A stretch of DNA of 64,000 nt from Sporothrix humicola (Eukaryota; Ascomycota; Sordariomycetes; Ophiostomatales; Ophiostomataceae): NCBI GenBank assembly GCA_021396245.1, contig WNYE01000023.1, positions 248,001 through 312,000 of the forward strand. Direction: 5' to 3'. Both the position numbers and the translations under genes were made by a program. Below the pieces are notes generated by a model. The model was not told the DNA's origin, searched no databases, and saw nothing but the letters and a program-made list of their open reading frames with translations. This document shows, in pieces, positions 43,501 through 54,783 of the stretch. Position 1 is the first letter of the stretch. Each line of letters starts with the position of its first letter.

Positions 43501-45844
43501 ATACCTATACAAGAGGCAAATCACAAACAGCTGTGTACAAGCTGACAAGATCAAACAAAATGGCCATGAGAATAATCTCTTACTTTACACAATTTACACA
43601 ACAAGAGACATCCCACTCATCCCACCCATTGGACGCCACAACTGCAACGGGCCTTGTTCCGCCAGAGAAAACGGCAAGGCCACTCTACGGCAATGCGCCC
43701 AAAGAGGCCAAGCAACCTATGATGCAATTTACGGTGTTATTCGGTCTATTTTGCCAGTGTCCGTGGGGTCAAGAGGGAAGACAGGGAAACATAGAACACT
43801 GGAGGGGCATCCTTTGTTGAAACAATTGAAGAGTGACATAACTTCTATGATGCCTTTGACTTCTGCATCTTCTTGGCTCTCTTTGCTTTCCCATTATTTC
43901 TTTGATTATGGCAACACTTCCCAGCTCTCCCACCGCCTCTTGATCCTCTTCATTGCAACGCCGATAGTAAAACGCTTCTTCCTTTCTTGCTTCCCCTGCT
44001 GCCTTTCAGTAAACTTCCTAACTGTTTTCTCGCCTAGCCTTCTCTCTTTTCTTCTCCTTCCTTCTCCTCGCCTCTCATTCTCTCACTTTATCCCCTGCAG
44101 AACCCTGCCCCCTGTCTTTCCCCCCTCAACATCTGTCCCCATTTTGACAGCCCGGCTCTCGTGCTCTTGCTCGATCCAGCGTAGTGGCGTTTAAACGTGT
44201 CCACCCGCCGGTGGTAATGCTCCATAAAACGACGTCGTGTGTGATTTTGGGTATTTTGGGGGGGCTTTTGCGTGTCATTTCTGTGAGAACTGTGTGTGCG
44301 CTCCTTACGGAGCTCACATTGCACTATTACACCGCATTCCGTCTACAATGCTACTGTGAGGACAGTTTGACGTTGTCTTCTGCAGGTTGCTGCACATTGA
44401 TGCACATTGCTGCAGGTTGACGCTGTTGATGCAATTCAATGATAGTCTCTGCATTGTGACAGTCTTTTTTTGACTTTTGCCTTGCAAACTCTCCCCATTT
44501 TTCGTGCCATTTTTTGTGCATCCACCTCCCCCCATCTCTTGGCTACTTTGCGGCCTGCGTCCGAGTGGTTGTTGCTCTCCCTGTCTGTCCATGCGAGCCA
44601 TGCCACTGGAGCATCTTATTGGAACCTGTAAAATAAAATATACAATAGACGAGACGAATTCATCGTGGGCTCTGCACAACAACTGGTAGTGCCTATTTTG
44701 CCATTTCCCCCCTTTCTTCTTGCCCCAGTCTCCTGTCTATTTCTTTTCTCTCTCCACTATCTCGTGTTCCTCCCCTCCAATCCCTCTACTCAGTATCTTC
44801 ACCGATGAGCTCACCGCGCCCTGCCACGCTCCCAAGATCGCCGTCGAATTCCCCTCCTCGATCTGCCAATCTGCCAATGCCCACCCGCCAATCTGCCCCC
44901 CTTCTGACTTCTTCTTCGATCTGCAGTGTGCCGTGCGGCCCGTCCTTGTTCTCCTTGTTCTGCCCTTGTTCTTTCGTTGTGACAGCTGTGACCTGACTTC
45001 ACCTCGTTTGCTGTCCCAGTTTTATTTTCTTCCTTTTTTTCTCGCTCTTCCTTTGCGTCTTTTTCACTCTTTTGTTCTCATTCTTCAGCTCACATTGGAC
45101 ACGCTCTTTTTCCTTGCTTCTGTATTATTGTGTACCTTTAAACCTTGCCATATTATCCTTATTTGTTTCCTCTCTCCATCAGCCTCCTCGTCGTTCAAAA
45201 AGAAACCGACCCCCCTTTTGACTCCACCCCTCGCGCCGGTCACGTTGCAGTTTCTGTGCTAGTGTTGGCTCCCTGGTGCTTGCTCCTGCTTGCTGGTGCT
45301 TTCCTGGTGCTTTTTTACCTATCCGAGCCCATTGTCGTGGGCCCCCCAGTCAACAGTCGCCCACGCTGAGTTTCTTTTTGGGAAAGCTGTATCCGTGTTC
45401 CGTTTCCCGCATTTCTGTTTTCTCCCCTCTACTTGCTTCTTGCCGCTTTTTGTAGTCCTCTCTGTTCTTTTCTCTACCTCTCCTCTTTTTTCTTTTCCGC
45501 TGTTGACACTTCTTCGTACTTCCTTACTTCCATACTTCCTTTCGTCTCTCACATCATCGACATGCATGCATCACTGACTCTCGATAACTCATTCGGTTGC
45601 CAATAACACTCAAAGTACTCCTACACCGAGTTGCTTGTATGTACATCATAGCTGGATCGACACGCCGACTCGCCGACTGTCCGATCAACGTCACTTTCCA
45701 ATCATTTTCTCGTTTTTACTTTTTTTTTTAACAACCGGGTCGCACATCACTCAATCACTCTCCAGTTCTTCCCTGTCATCCAGTTCCAACTCACACAACT
45801 CACCAACCATACACGCGCTCGTCCCTCATCTTGCAACACCACGT

Positions 45845-45870
45845 CCAAGCTTTCCAAGCTTTCCAAGCTT
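45845..45870. repeat. CCAAGCTTT x3 direct repeat
   Basis: Two full and one nearly full 9-bp units in the pyrimidine-rich leader region of the histidine kinase. Confidence 0.8.
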
Positions 45871-46531
45871 CGCTGGCCTTTCTTTCTCCTTCCCAAGCCT
45901 TTTTTCTCTCCTCACCCCCCCACACTTGGGTTTGTTATTTCTAATATCTAATTGCTCTTTGTTTATTATTTTTTTTCGTTCTTTTTTCGTTCTTTTTTCC
46001 TTCTTCTTTTCTTGACCGACAATGGGCCTGGCGCCAACAGAGCCGTAGCCTCTCTGTCTTTCTTCTTGGGGCCTTCTTCTTCCGCTCTCCATCTCCATTC
46101 CATATCCAGGAACACATCCTCATCCACTTTCAATTACCTTACCATTATTGCGGACTGCCGCCTGCTTCCTTTTCCCTCCTTTCCTCTTTCTCTCTGCTTC
46201 TCTTCCCTCTTTGTCCCTAGCCCAGAGGGCCCTGTGTCTCCTCATTTTGCTCCTGTCCTCTCAACCCCCTGCCACGTTGTCACGGCATACGGGTCCGGGA
46301 AAGGTCTCTCTTCTTACCTTACCCTTCTTTACTCTCTGTCTCTCTCTTCTCGCTTCGATTTCCATTCCTTAGTTTCAACCTCTTTCAACTGTCAACGTTC
46401 TTTCACGACACTACTAGTAGATATCTCTGTCGCCAATGATCTCGATATCCACTTCGCCTGCTCTCTAACATACCGACGTTAGAGTCCGCCCAGGCCTTTT
46501 CTCTCCTCCTCCTCACGATCGTCCATCCTCT

Positions 46532-46588
46532 ATGGTGCTTGCCAGCTCTCTTTCAACTGCCGCCGAACCGCTAGCGGAACGCCCATGA
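46532..46588 (+). promoter_or_regulatory. 18-codon uORF overlapping the histidine kinase start
   Basis: ATG at 46532 opens an 18-codon frame (MVLASSLSTAAEP...) whose TGA overlaps the kinase ATG at 46585 as ATGA. If transcribed, it would place a terminating ribosome exactly on the first kinase start. A second in-frame kinase ATG lies at 46654. Confidence 0.4.
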
Positions 46589-49500
46589 CCGCGAGCCGGG
46601 CCTCCAGGCACCTCTTCGGCTGTTGCTTCCCCGTCCCAGTCCGGTATGACACAATGACGCCCCCGTCGCCCGCCATACATGGTCCGGATCCGCCACGGGG
46701 CGTGGAAGATGCGGCAACTTCGACTGTAGCTCCGACTCTAGACTCAATATCCGCTTCGATGACAACAGCGACATCCACAGCGAAACCCAGCCCATACAAC
46801 GCAGCCTCCGGCATGTCACACGCGCACCAAGAGCCGCCAACACCCAGCACAGCAAGGATACCACGGACATTGCCATTGCCCTCACCAACAGCCTTGACTC
46901 AGTCGCCATCACCGTCTTCATTATCACCATCCCCACCCCCACAATTGCCGACAGCGACGACACACTCTCTCACCCCTCCCACATCCGATCCCTCCACTAA
47001 AGCGGCGCCCCTTCATGGCATCAGCTTCATCTCCTTCCTCGAAATCGATCCTCGTCCATCCTTTGTCGTTTCCCTCAGCTCCTCCGGCCCGTCGGTCGTA
47101 TACTCAAACCCGGCGCTCTCTAACTCGCCAACACTGCGCAGCACCATCCTGGAACCCCGCGCCAACCATGCCGCATTATGGGACGGCATTGCGCCGTCGA
47201 CAACACCCATTTTGCCCACGGTCACACATCTAGGTCAGTTATGGACACGGTCCGTTCTCGGCACCGGGCCCTCCCGCTATGTGGTCATTAGCGCCAGCCA
47301 ATTTCCCACGCCGGCCGGGGAAGGCACGACCGCCGCATCGACAATACCGATCGCACCTGCCGCCTCCGTGGCGCCCGTCGCACCTGCCACATCTGCGGGC
47401 AACGCCAGTGTCAACAAACAGTCCAACCCCTTAATCGTATCCACACAACCCCCTTCTCGTCCCGCTACTCTTCTCCGTTCTGCATCGACACCGTCAACAA
47501 CACCGACGACGACGCCAACGACCACCACTTCGAAACAGACACTCCTCCTCTCAACACCTGAGCCGCCAACACCACCAGCTTCGGCAGTCTTTTCGCCACC
47601 AGAAGCAGACGATGAAGCCAGCAAAACCAAGACTGCCCCCAACAACGATATTCCGGAGCAGAGCATCGCGCCCGACTACATTCCCAAGTTCGAGGCCATT
47701 ACCAGCTTCATGCCCGTCGGCATGTCCGTCTTTGACGCCGCCGGCAACGTCTCGTTTGCCAACCGCGCGTGGTACCACATTATGGGCTGCCCACCAAAGA
47801 CACCGTCAGACTCAGAGGCGAAAACGGATGTCGTCATGGGCCGCGCCCAGTTCTTGGCGTGCGTCGACGAGGACGACCAGGATGCCGTCCGTCGCTTCTT
47901 TGCCCAGGCCGCCAACGTCCCTAACAAGACTTTTGGGTTCCGGGTGAAGAAGCATGGCCAGCAAGCTTCGGGAGTGGCAACGACGACGGCAACCCCAGCT
48001 TGTACTTCAACGTGCGCTTCCTCGCCCCCACCTCTATCGGCAACCCCCAACGACGGGCTGCCACCAACAGCTGAGGAGGGCGATCTCGGCGATCTCGACA
48101 CGACACCAAAGACGCCAGCCTCTCTTCTCAGTATGTCAAGCAGCAAAACAGCCACCCCCGCCAGGACCCCGACGCCCAGTGCCGCCAACATCGATCCTCG
48201 CGACAATGCGCCTCTTCGCCGCAACAGCCTAGCCCCTTCGTCCATAAGCGAAAGGGAGCAGCCTCGCGGCAGCCGCGTCTTGGCTACTGCCCACTCGGAA
48301 ACTGACAGCCAGGGCCGCCTTGTCCGCATTCTAGTGTGCCTTCGCGACATTACCGAGCACCAGAACATTGCCGAAGCCGCCGACCGCCATGCGCAGCAGG
48401 CCAACAACCTGCGCCGCATGGCCGAGTTTGCCACCGTTGGCATGTACGACATGGACATTACGGGCCGCCTGCGCGGTGCCAACCGCGTGTTTTACGAAAT
48501 GTGCGGCCTGGAGCGCACCGTCGACGAAGACGGCGAGATCGAGGACGAGATCATCCACCCGTGGCTCAAGTGTGTCGTGCCCGAGGACCAACCGCTCGTC
48601 CAGAGCTGTCTCGATCGCCTCGTGAGTGCCGCCGAGACCGACCACCAGACTGTCGAGGTTCGTTTCAAGACGCCCTGGACAGCCGATGATGGAGCTGGCG
48701 GCCGAATTGTGGCCCCGCGCTGGGTCGAGGCCTCGTTTTTGCCCGTCAAGGACTCGGATGGCAAAGTGCAGTCCGTCACCGGCTGTCTCAGCGACATTTC
48801 TCTGCGCCGCTGGCAGCTGGAACGTGAGCGCCAGGTCAAGGAGGAGGCCATCGAGTCCAAACGCCAGCAAGAGAACTTTGTCGACATTACTTCGCACGAG
48901 ATCCGCAACCCGCTGACCGTCATTATGCACTGCGGAGACGCTGTTCTTGAGTGTCTCACGAAACTGCGCGACGACGTGCGCTCTGTCGCCGGCCCTGTCT
49001 CCAACACGCGCCAACGCGCGCTTGCCATGCTCGAAGACGGCATCGACTATGCCGAGATCATTGTCGGCTCTGCGCTGCACCAAAAGGCCATTGTCGACGA
49101 CATCCTGACCATGTCCAAGCTGGACTCGGACCTGCTCGCCGTCACACCCGTCACCGTGGACCCTATCGAAATTGTGCGCTCTACGCTCAAAATGTTCGAG
49201 GTCCAGGCCCGCCAGCAGAACATTCAGCTACGCATGGCCGTTGACTCGTCCTACTACCGCGAGCTGCCCGCCTCATCTCTGTTCCCGGCCACAACCACCA
49301 CCACGGTGGCATCTTCTTCGTCTCGCGTGGTCGGCACGCCCTCGCCTGCGATCACTCCCGCGGCCATTCCCTTCCTCGTGCTCGACCCGTCCCGTGTCAA
49401 ACAGATCCTCATCAACCTCCTCACCAACGCCCTCAAATTCACCCAGATCGTTGATATCCGCGAAGTCACGACAACTGTCAGCGTCTCGCGCTCGCGGCCC

Positions 49501-50925
49501 ACGGACGCCCAGTGCCACGTCTCCTTTGTACCACCGCAGCCGGACAACAAGCTGGCGCCTGCGTACTCGTACCCTGGCGGTGGTGCCAATGTCGGCACTC
49601 AATACGAGGCCGCCCTCGCATCGCCGCCCTCGCCAACGTCTCCGATATCCTCCTCGTCTCTCCCGTCTCCCTCTGCTTCATCTCACCCGCAGTCTCCTAT
49701 GGGCGAGTCTGTCTTCCTAATTTTCGAGGTCAAGGATACCGGCGAAGGCCTCACCAAGGAAGGCATGGAGTCGCTCTTCCAAAAGTTTGTCCAGGCCGAA
49801 TCCAACACCCACGTCAAGCATGGCGGTTCTGGCCTCGGTCTGTTTATTAGCAAACGTCTGGCCGAAATCCAGAACGGTGCCATTGGTGTTGCCTCCGCGC
49901 CTGGTGTTGGCTCGACGTTTGTCTTCTACATTGAGGCCTACATCCCGCCGCCTAGTGCCGTCCCTGAGATTTTGTCGCCCGGTGAGGCAGCCAAGATCGC
50001 TCTTGCTGCAGGGTTGGGGAGTGTCACCGGCGGCCTAACCGCTTCGACTCCAACGCCCACCCAAACGCCAACTCCTAAAGACGATTCCAGGACATCTCTG
50101 TTCTCCGAATCCCATCCGAGGTCCAACAGATCCAGCAGAGACTTACAAGCCTTGGGCCGCAGCAGCACGGACAGCTCTGGCTTTGGCAGCATTGTAGACA
50201 TTAACGAGTCTCCTTATGCAACCGCCACTGCCGCAACACCCGCTTCGCCGCCAACGACGTCCCCCAAACAAGGAGAGAGCACCACTGCCAATCAGCTTGC
50301 CTCTGTGCCGGCAACGTCACCTGAAATTCGCGGCGTCCTGCTCGTCGAAGACAATATTGTCAACCAGAAAGTCACTCGGCGCTACTTCGAGAAGAGCGGT
50401 TTCCATGTCCAGGTCGCCGCTAACGGCATCGAAGCCATGGACATCATTCAGGCCTCGGACCGCCGCGTTCCGGGCTCATACCCGATTTCTGTTGTTCTCA
50501 TGGATATGGAGATGCCTGTTCAGGATGGTCTGACTTGCACACGCCATATCCGTGCCCTCGAAGCGTCCGGTGACTTTGCTGGCGGACGCATCCCTGTGCT
50601 CATGATCACAGGCAATGCGCGGCCTGAGCAGATCGCCGATGCACGTGCGGCCGGTTGCGACGATGTTGTCGTTAAGCCGTTCCAGATGCACTTGCTATTT
50701 GAGCACATCAAGCTTGTCATGCAGACGCTGTGGGAAGAGGATGTTCGGGCACTGGCCGCTGGTAACGACGACGCCGACGATGACAACGACAAGGAGAACG
50801 AAGCGGTTCCGCTCGCCGCGCCTACGCCCTCCAACCCTGCCCACAAGCAGTTCAAGAAGAAGGAGGTCGACGAGCGGCTTGATGAAGGCGTCGTTCTCCG
50901 GCGCCAGAACAGCGACCAGCCATAA
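46585..50925 (+). CDS. Hybrid histidine kinase with PAS sensor regions and receiver domain (1,446 aa)
   Basis: A fungal two-component phosphorelay sensor that autophosphorylates on His and passes phosphate to its own receiver Asp, then to an HPt protein. The first 340 residues are Ser/Thr/Pro-rich and probably disordered. A PAS-like region starts near 372 (MPVGMSVFDAAGNVSFANRA). A second lies near 610-750 (ATVGMYDMDITGRLRGANR; ending in a PAC-like VTGCLSDIS). HisKA carries H771 in DITSHEIRNPL. The ATPase domain has the N box (ILINLLTNALKFTQ), the G1 region VKDTGEGL, the F box and GGSGLGLFISKRL. A long Ser/Pro insert separates the N and G1 boxes. The receiver starts at LLVEDNIVNQKV, with D1307 in VLMDMEMPVQDG and the conserved Lys in VVKPF. 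No transmembrane segment is seen, so it is likely cytosolic. Start 46585 is the longest; 46654 (acacaATG) is an alternative. Single exon. I do not assign a fungal kinase group. Confidence 0.94.
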   Translation: MTASRASRHLFGCCFPVPVRYDTMTPPSPAIHGPDPPRGVEDAATSTVAPTLDSISASMTTATSTAKPSPYNAASGMSHAHQEPPTPSTARIPRTLPLPSPTALTQSPSPSSLSPSPPPQLPTATTHSLTPPTSDPSTKAAPLHGISFISFLEIDPRPSFVVSLSSSGPSVVYSNPALSNSPTLRSTILEPRANHAALWDGIAPSTTPILPTVTHLGQLWTRSVLGTGPSRYVVISASQFPTPAGEGTTAASTIPIAPAASVAPVAPATSAGNASVNKQSNPLIVSTQPPSRPATLLRSASTPSTTPTTTPTTTTSKQTLLLSTPEPPTPPASAVFSPPEADDEASKTKTAPNNDIPEQSIAPDYIPKFEAITSFMPVGMSVFDAAGNVSFANRAWYHIMGCPPKTPSDSEAKTDVVMGRAQFLACVDEDDQDAVRRFFAQAANVPNKTFGFRVKKHGQQASGVATTTATPACTSTCASSPPPLSATPNDGLPPTAEEGDLGDLDTTPKTPASLLSMSSSKTATPARTPTPSAANIDPRDNAPLRRNSLAPSSISEREQPRGSRVLATAHSETDSQGRLVRILVCLRDITEHQNIAEAADRHAQQANNLRRMAEFATVGMYDMDITGRLRGANRVFYEMCGLERTVDEDGEIEDEIIHPWLKCVVPEDQPLVQSCLDRLVSAAETDHQTVEVRFKTPWTADDGAGGRIVAPRWVEASFLPVKDSDGKVQSVTGCLSDISLRRWQLERERQVKEEAIESKRQQENFVDITSHEIRNPLTVIMHCGDAVLECLTKLRDDVRSVAGPVSNTRQRALAMLEDGIDYAEIIVGSALHQKAIVDDILTMSKLDSDLLAVTPVTVDPIEIVRSTLKMFEVQARQQNIQLRMAVDSSYYRELPASSLFPATTTTTVASSSSRVVGTPSPAITPAAIPFLVLDPSRVKQILINLLTNALKFTQIVDIREVTTTVSVSRSRPTDAQCHVSFVPPQPDNKLAPAYSYPGGGANVGTQYEAALASPPSPTSPISSSSLPSPSASSHPQSPMGESVFLIFEVKDTGEGLTKEGMESLFQKFVQAESNTHVKHGGSGLGLFISKRLAEIQNGAIGVASAPGVGSTFVFYIEAYIPPPSAVPEILSPGEAAKIALAAGLGSVTGGLTASTPTPTQTPTPKDDSRTSLFSESHPRSNRSSRDLQALGRSSTDSSGFGSIVDINESPYATATAATPASPPTTSPKQGESTTANQLASVPATSPEIRGVLLVEDNIVNQKVTRRYFEKSGFHVQVAANGIEAMDIIQASDRRVPGSYPISVVLMDMEMPVQDGLTCTRHIRALEASGDFAGGRIPVLMITGNARPEQIADARAAGCDDVVVKPFQMHLLFEHIKLVMQTLWEEDVRALAAGNDDADDDNDKENEAVPLAAPTPSNPAHKQFKKKEVDERLDEGVVLRRQNSDQP

Positions 50926-51568
50926 CGAGAGCGGTTGACGCTCGTACTTCTCACTCGTCAACTTTTTATTCCCACCGTCATTTTCTTCTTCTTGTTATTA
51001 TTTTTTTCACATTGTCTATATCCCTGTTTCAGCATATGCATATACCATGGGAGATAAAAGGGGGCCACCTTCCAACTATTTGGGCTGGCCACAGGAAAAA
51101 AAATCATGGGGTGTATGTAACGGCGTTTTATGTTTTGAATTTGATTTCTTCTTGGTTTCTATCTTGGTCTCCATTTTTTGTATCTAGGTTTACGTCTTTG
51201 GGACTTGGCATCATGTCGCCGCCCTATCTTCGCATGGCGGCGATCTCTTACTACTTTTTCTGTTATTTGAAACGAAGATTATGATTTGTTTTTAATTCTA
51301 ATGAAACAAACCAAAAGGAACAAGCTTTCCGCTACCCTCTTGTCTCATGGAAATAGAAGAAATGACTCCGTGTCGCCTGTTTGTGATAAACTCCCAGCCC
51401 AGCTCTCTTGTGCCTTTCTGGCCCCTGCCAGCTTCTTTGTCGATGCGCCCCGAAGACGCCATGAAACGCCGATGCAGAATATATCGTCTATATCATTAGA
51501 TCCCGCGGCATGATGAATGCACACGCTCGCCTTTTTCAGATTTTTCAGTCATGCTACCTCCTTCCGCA
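50926..51568. other. Convergent 3' region
   Basis: 3' flanks of the histidine kinase and the Mpv17-family gene, T-rich. The open frame 51012-51284 is unrecognised. Confidence 0.5.
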
Positions 51569-52364
51569 CTACTCCTCCTTGGCTAGTGCCGCCGGCCCGG
51601 CCGCAAACAGATTCACATACACACCCCACACAATACCGGCCAGACCGCCCACCAGGTTCCGCGTCGCCACGTCGCGGACCAGTGCAAAGTTGCCCAGGCT
51701 GACCGCCGGCCAGAAGCGCCAGCCGGCCTTCATAAACGGCACAAAGTCGGATTGGAGGCGGTTGACGACGGCAGCGCCCACAACGTTGGCGGCCGTCGCC
51801 GGTGACGAAGATGTGGCCACACCCTGTGTGACGAGAACGTCCCACGCCGCCATATACGAGCAGAACAAGAAGGTGTTGACACTCGCGCCGATGGACTGGT
51901 CCAGAAGCGTCTTGGCGATCGTGTTGGGGATGTTGAGGGACTCCTTGGGTTTCTCAGCCTTGTCCTTGGCAGCCTTTTTGCTGGCCGGCGCCTTGCGCAT
52001 CCCGGGAAGGGAGCTCTCGAGGAAAGTTTGCCTGAGATATTGTTAGTTCAAACCCCACTACTCCGTATGTTTTTTTTTGGGGTATTTTCCGGGTTATCCT
52101 GCGAGCCTTACCATAGAACGTTTGGTGGTGTCGTCAGACAAGCAAAGATGACAAACTTGATAATCGCCTCAAAGTCAAAGGCCGATGCCAGGGGCGTCTA
52201 TCACGGTTAGTCGTGTGCACATTATATACGCCGAAAGCATTACCGGATGAAGAACTTGAGCTCACCTTGCTCTGGTAGGCGGACAGCAGCTGGGCAATGA
52301 CGCTAGACACAATACTCATCACAACCGCCTGGACGGTGATGGGGAATAGGGGTGGTGCGGCCAT
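51569..52364 (-). CDS. Mpv17/PMP22 family membrane protein (215 aa, 3 exons)
   Basis: An integral membrane protein of mitochondria or peroxisomes; family members (yeast Sym1, human MPV17, PXMP2) form pores or help keep inner-membrane function. Exons on minus: 52364-52266, 52197-52112 and 52031-51569 (648 nt, in phase). Introns of 68 and 80 nt have GT/AG ends; the first has a CTAAC branch site. The N-terminus (MAAPPLFPITVQAVVMSIVSSVIAQ) carries the usual transition into the first membrane helix; TPPNVLW follows, then a basic Lys/Ala linker that is longer than usual (near 75-90). The C-terminal family signature is present: W-R-F-W-P-A, N-F and R-...-G-I-V-W-G-V-Y. The C-terminus is KEE. Which organelle is targeted is not clear. 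Confidence 0.85.
52059..52067. repeat. TACTCCGTA element (copy 4, inside an intron)
   Basis: Exact copy of the 9-mer described at 26859, within intron 2 of the Mpv17-family gene (52032-52111). Confidence 0.5.
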
Positions 52365-53726
52365 GGTTTTTGTGGGTTGGATAAGTCAAAAAATAGATGA
52401 AAAAGATGGCGCGTGACCAATGTCAACGGGTAAAGAGAGAGAAACGAGAAAGAAAACAGAAAATGGCGAGAGAGAGAGACAGAGATAACCCGGTTGAGGT
52501 TGAGTGGGAGAGAGCGGGTTGGAATGCGCGGGGGTCGAGGACAATATTAAGCTTAAAAGGCTTGCGATATTGACAGCCACGCGACGAGGCTGGAGCGGTG
52601 AGTGAGGTTTAAAGTGGTTGGGAAAGGGAAAACAACATGAGAGACGAGAGTTATGTCGTGGAGTAAATCTGTCTTCTTTCTGTCTGCAAGCTGTTAACTC
52701 GGTAAGAACGCTCTTCCCTCGTTGGAGTGCCGGTCTCGCCTCGTGAAGGAATACACATCCGCTTGTCGGGTGTGCAGGTCCGATGAAAATGGGGCAGGAT
52801 CGGGGCTCTTCTCTCTAGCCAAGTGCGCGCCAAGGAAGGGCAAGAGCGAGGCAACGTGGGCGCGCTGGACACGTTGTTGGTTCACTGCAGGCAGGAATGA
52901 AGAGTGATAGGCGTCCACTAATGATTAGCGGATTGCTGCGAAAAAGGGAGGAGCCGGGCCGGTACACCGACCACTAAAATACAAGCATCTCGCTAACAAG
53001 ACAGCTGGCAGGCAACAAGTGAAATAACCACACAGCAGAAAAGGACGAAAAGCACACCACGAGATGGACAAGTGCTTGGGCAGATATCAACTAATATACG
53101 TATGTCTTAACTACGACGTGCAGTCCCGCCCTCTATTGGGCTTCTATTCATACTTCGATACCGATAAAACGGCTGTTGCCGAGCATTGCATAGCCAGAAA
53201 TGGCATCAAAAGCCGTGGCTGTTGTGATGTCACTCAAGCATTGCACACTTGACAATAGTAATACTCCTGCTAGTATGGATACTGCTTGTGGATTATATAG
53301 TTTTTTGTTCGTTTCATTATTTACCTTTTAGTGCCCAAAGTTGGGCCGGCTCCAGAATCAAGAGCGTGCTATATATAATACACAAGAATCAAAACGGTAC
53401 AGCAATGAAAGGCAAAGGCAAGCAAAGAAAAGAAGTGAAGAAGTAAAAAGAGAAAATGAATCCAAAAAATGAACATGTACGCCGTGTCTAATGTCGTTTT
53501 GTGTCCTTGCCGGCCCTGTAGACACCCTTGTCCAACCTATCTATCGCCTGCCACGTGCCTTTCCGTTGAACAACCATCTGTAGGCCCGTTTCAGCCTGGT
53601 ACGTCGTCACCGCAGCTTCCCACGTTGTCCGACTATCCTCGCTTCTCGGCCGGCTTGTTGATAGCTATTTGCTATCGTCCACCCAAACGCGCCACCGCTA
53701 TTTTTCTGGCTCAAGGGCAAGCCTTC
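52365..53726. other. Intergenic region between Mpv17-family and YIF1 genes
   Basis: Contains the promoter of the Mpv17-family gene and the 3' flank of YIF1. The frames are short and unrecognised. No TATA box of note is seen on the minus strand near 52365-52600. Confidence 0.5.
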
Positions 53727-54783
53727 TTATGCCCGGCTCAGAATCCACATGAAGAGCAGCTGGACGCCGTAGGAGTAGAAGAAGAGGAACTGTGTGCGCT
53801 GGTTGCGCTTGGCGCGGGTGTCGGTCTGCATGGGCCGGCTGTCGGCAGAGCTCTCGGGGAGCAGGACGTACTTGAGCGAGCGCATGAGGAAGAGCGAGTT
53901 GGCCAAGAAAGTATACAAGAACAGCGACCAGCCGATCCAGCCGCCGGTGCCCTTGCCGCCATTGACAAGCTCAGCCACGGCAATGGTGGCAATGACGCCG
54001 ACAAACTTGTAGCCCGAGTAGGCGACAAGGTCGAGCAGCTGCGAGGTGTTTGAGATGCTCAGGAGGTAGCATCCGAGCTTGAGGCCCAGGATCTCGACGC
54101 CAACAACGGCCAGCGCGACAGACGCCGTGTAGCCCAGCAGCTCGGGCTGGAACTGGCCGCGAAGACCAGCGACAAGCGTAGACAGCAAAATGTAGGTAAC
54201 AACAGACATGACGGGGATGTACATGTCCGGGCTGTTGATGTCGTCGCGGGGCGGGAGGTACCAGCCCTCCTGGCCAGCCGGGCCGACGGTCTGCTTGCGG
54301 GACCATGGCTTGTGGCGCCAGGGGAAAAGAACGAGGAAGAGCTTGCTGAGCACGTACGAGTTGGACACATTGAAGTAGTGTTTTAGCACACCGACGTTGA
54401 CATACCGGTTGATCTGAGCTGTGAGCAAGGTGGCAGAAAAAGGGATAGGGGGGACAGGTACGTCAAATAGAGACCGTGGAACTTACATTCTGCTCAACGT
54501 ATTCTTGTCCTTGCCGGAGGGCGGTGTGCGAAAGCTGCGCGGCGACTTGTGCCGTCGGATCGTTCATAAACTGGCCATACTGCCCAAACATGTTGCCCAT
54601 CGGGATGCCGCCGCCCTGCTGCTGCTGGTGTGGCTGCTGCTGCTGGTACGGGCTGCCGTAGGTCTGGGGCTGTGGTTGCGAAGAAGTCGGCGGCGGTGGT
54701 GACCGCAGCTGCGGTACCGTCGAGACATGCTGGGGGACCGGGTGGTGCAGCGGGGGCGACTGCCCGTACACGGGGCGTTGCAT
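53727..54783 (-). CDS. YIF1: YIF1 family ER-Golgi transport protein (327 aa, 2 exons)
   Basis: A multi-spanning membrane protein of the ER and Golgi that binds Yip1 and Ypt GTPases and acts in COPII vesicle fusion. Exons on minus: 54783-54487 and 54413-53727 (984 nt, in phase). The 73-nt intron has donor GTAAGT; the acceptor is the second of two candidate AGs (CTCAG|ATC), the only one that keeps the frame. Residues 1-85 are Pro/Gln-rich and cytoplasmic (a QQQQPHQQQQ run). The conserved core follows: NINRYVNVGVLKHYFNVSNSYV, then KLFLVLFPWRHKPWSR, a short loop (DDINSPDMYIPVMS) and about five membrane segments. The C-terminus ends FYSYGVQLLFMWILSRA. It is head-to-head with the SRP receptor gene. 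Confidence 0.93.

Larger units (their letters stand above)
40516..46531. other. 6 kb gene-poor region upstream of the histidine kinase
   Basis: No recognisable protein is encoded. From about 43.8 kb to the kinase start the plus strand becomes strongly pyrimidine-rich, with many long C/T runs, a three-unit CCAAGCTTT repeat (45845-45870) and frames of Leu/Phe/Ser/Pro composition that reflect the C/T bias. This looks like a long promoter and 5' leader for the kinase. The 40.5-43.5 kb part is A/T-rich and mixed. A lineage-specific gene cannot be excluded. Confidence 0.5.

Noticed and set aside
47676..48482. 268-codon antisense frame inside the histidine kinase gene
   Set aside because: A shadow of the GC-rich coding strand; other antisense frames in the kinase, phosphodiesterase and SAICAR synthetase genes are the same.
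46585..50925. Assigning the histidine kinase to the polyketide locus as a regulator
   Set aside because: It lies 9 kb away, is a general phosphorelay sensor type, and nothing in the sequence links it to the synthase.
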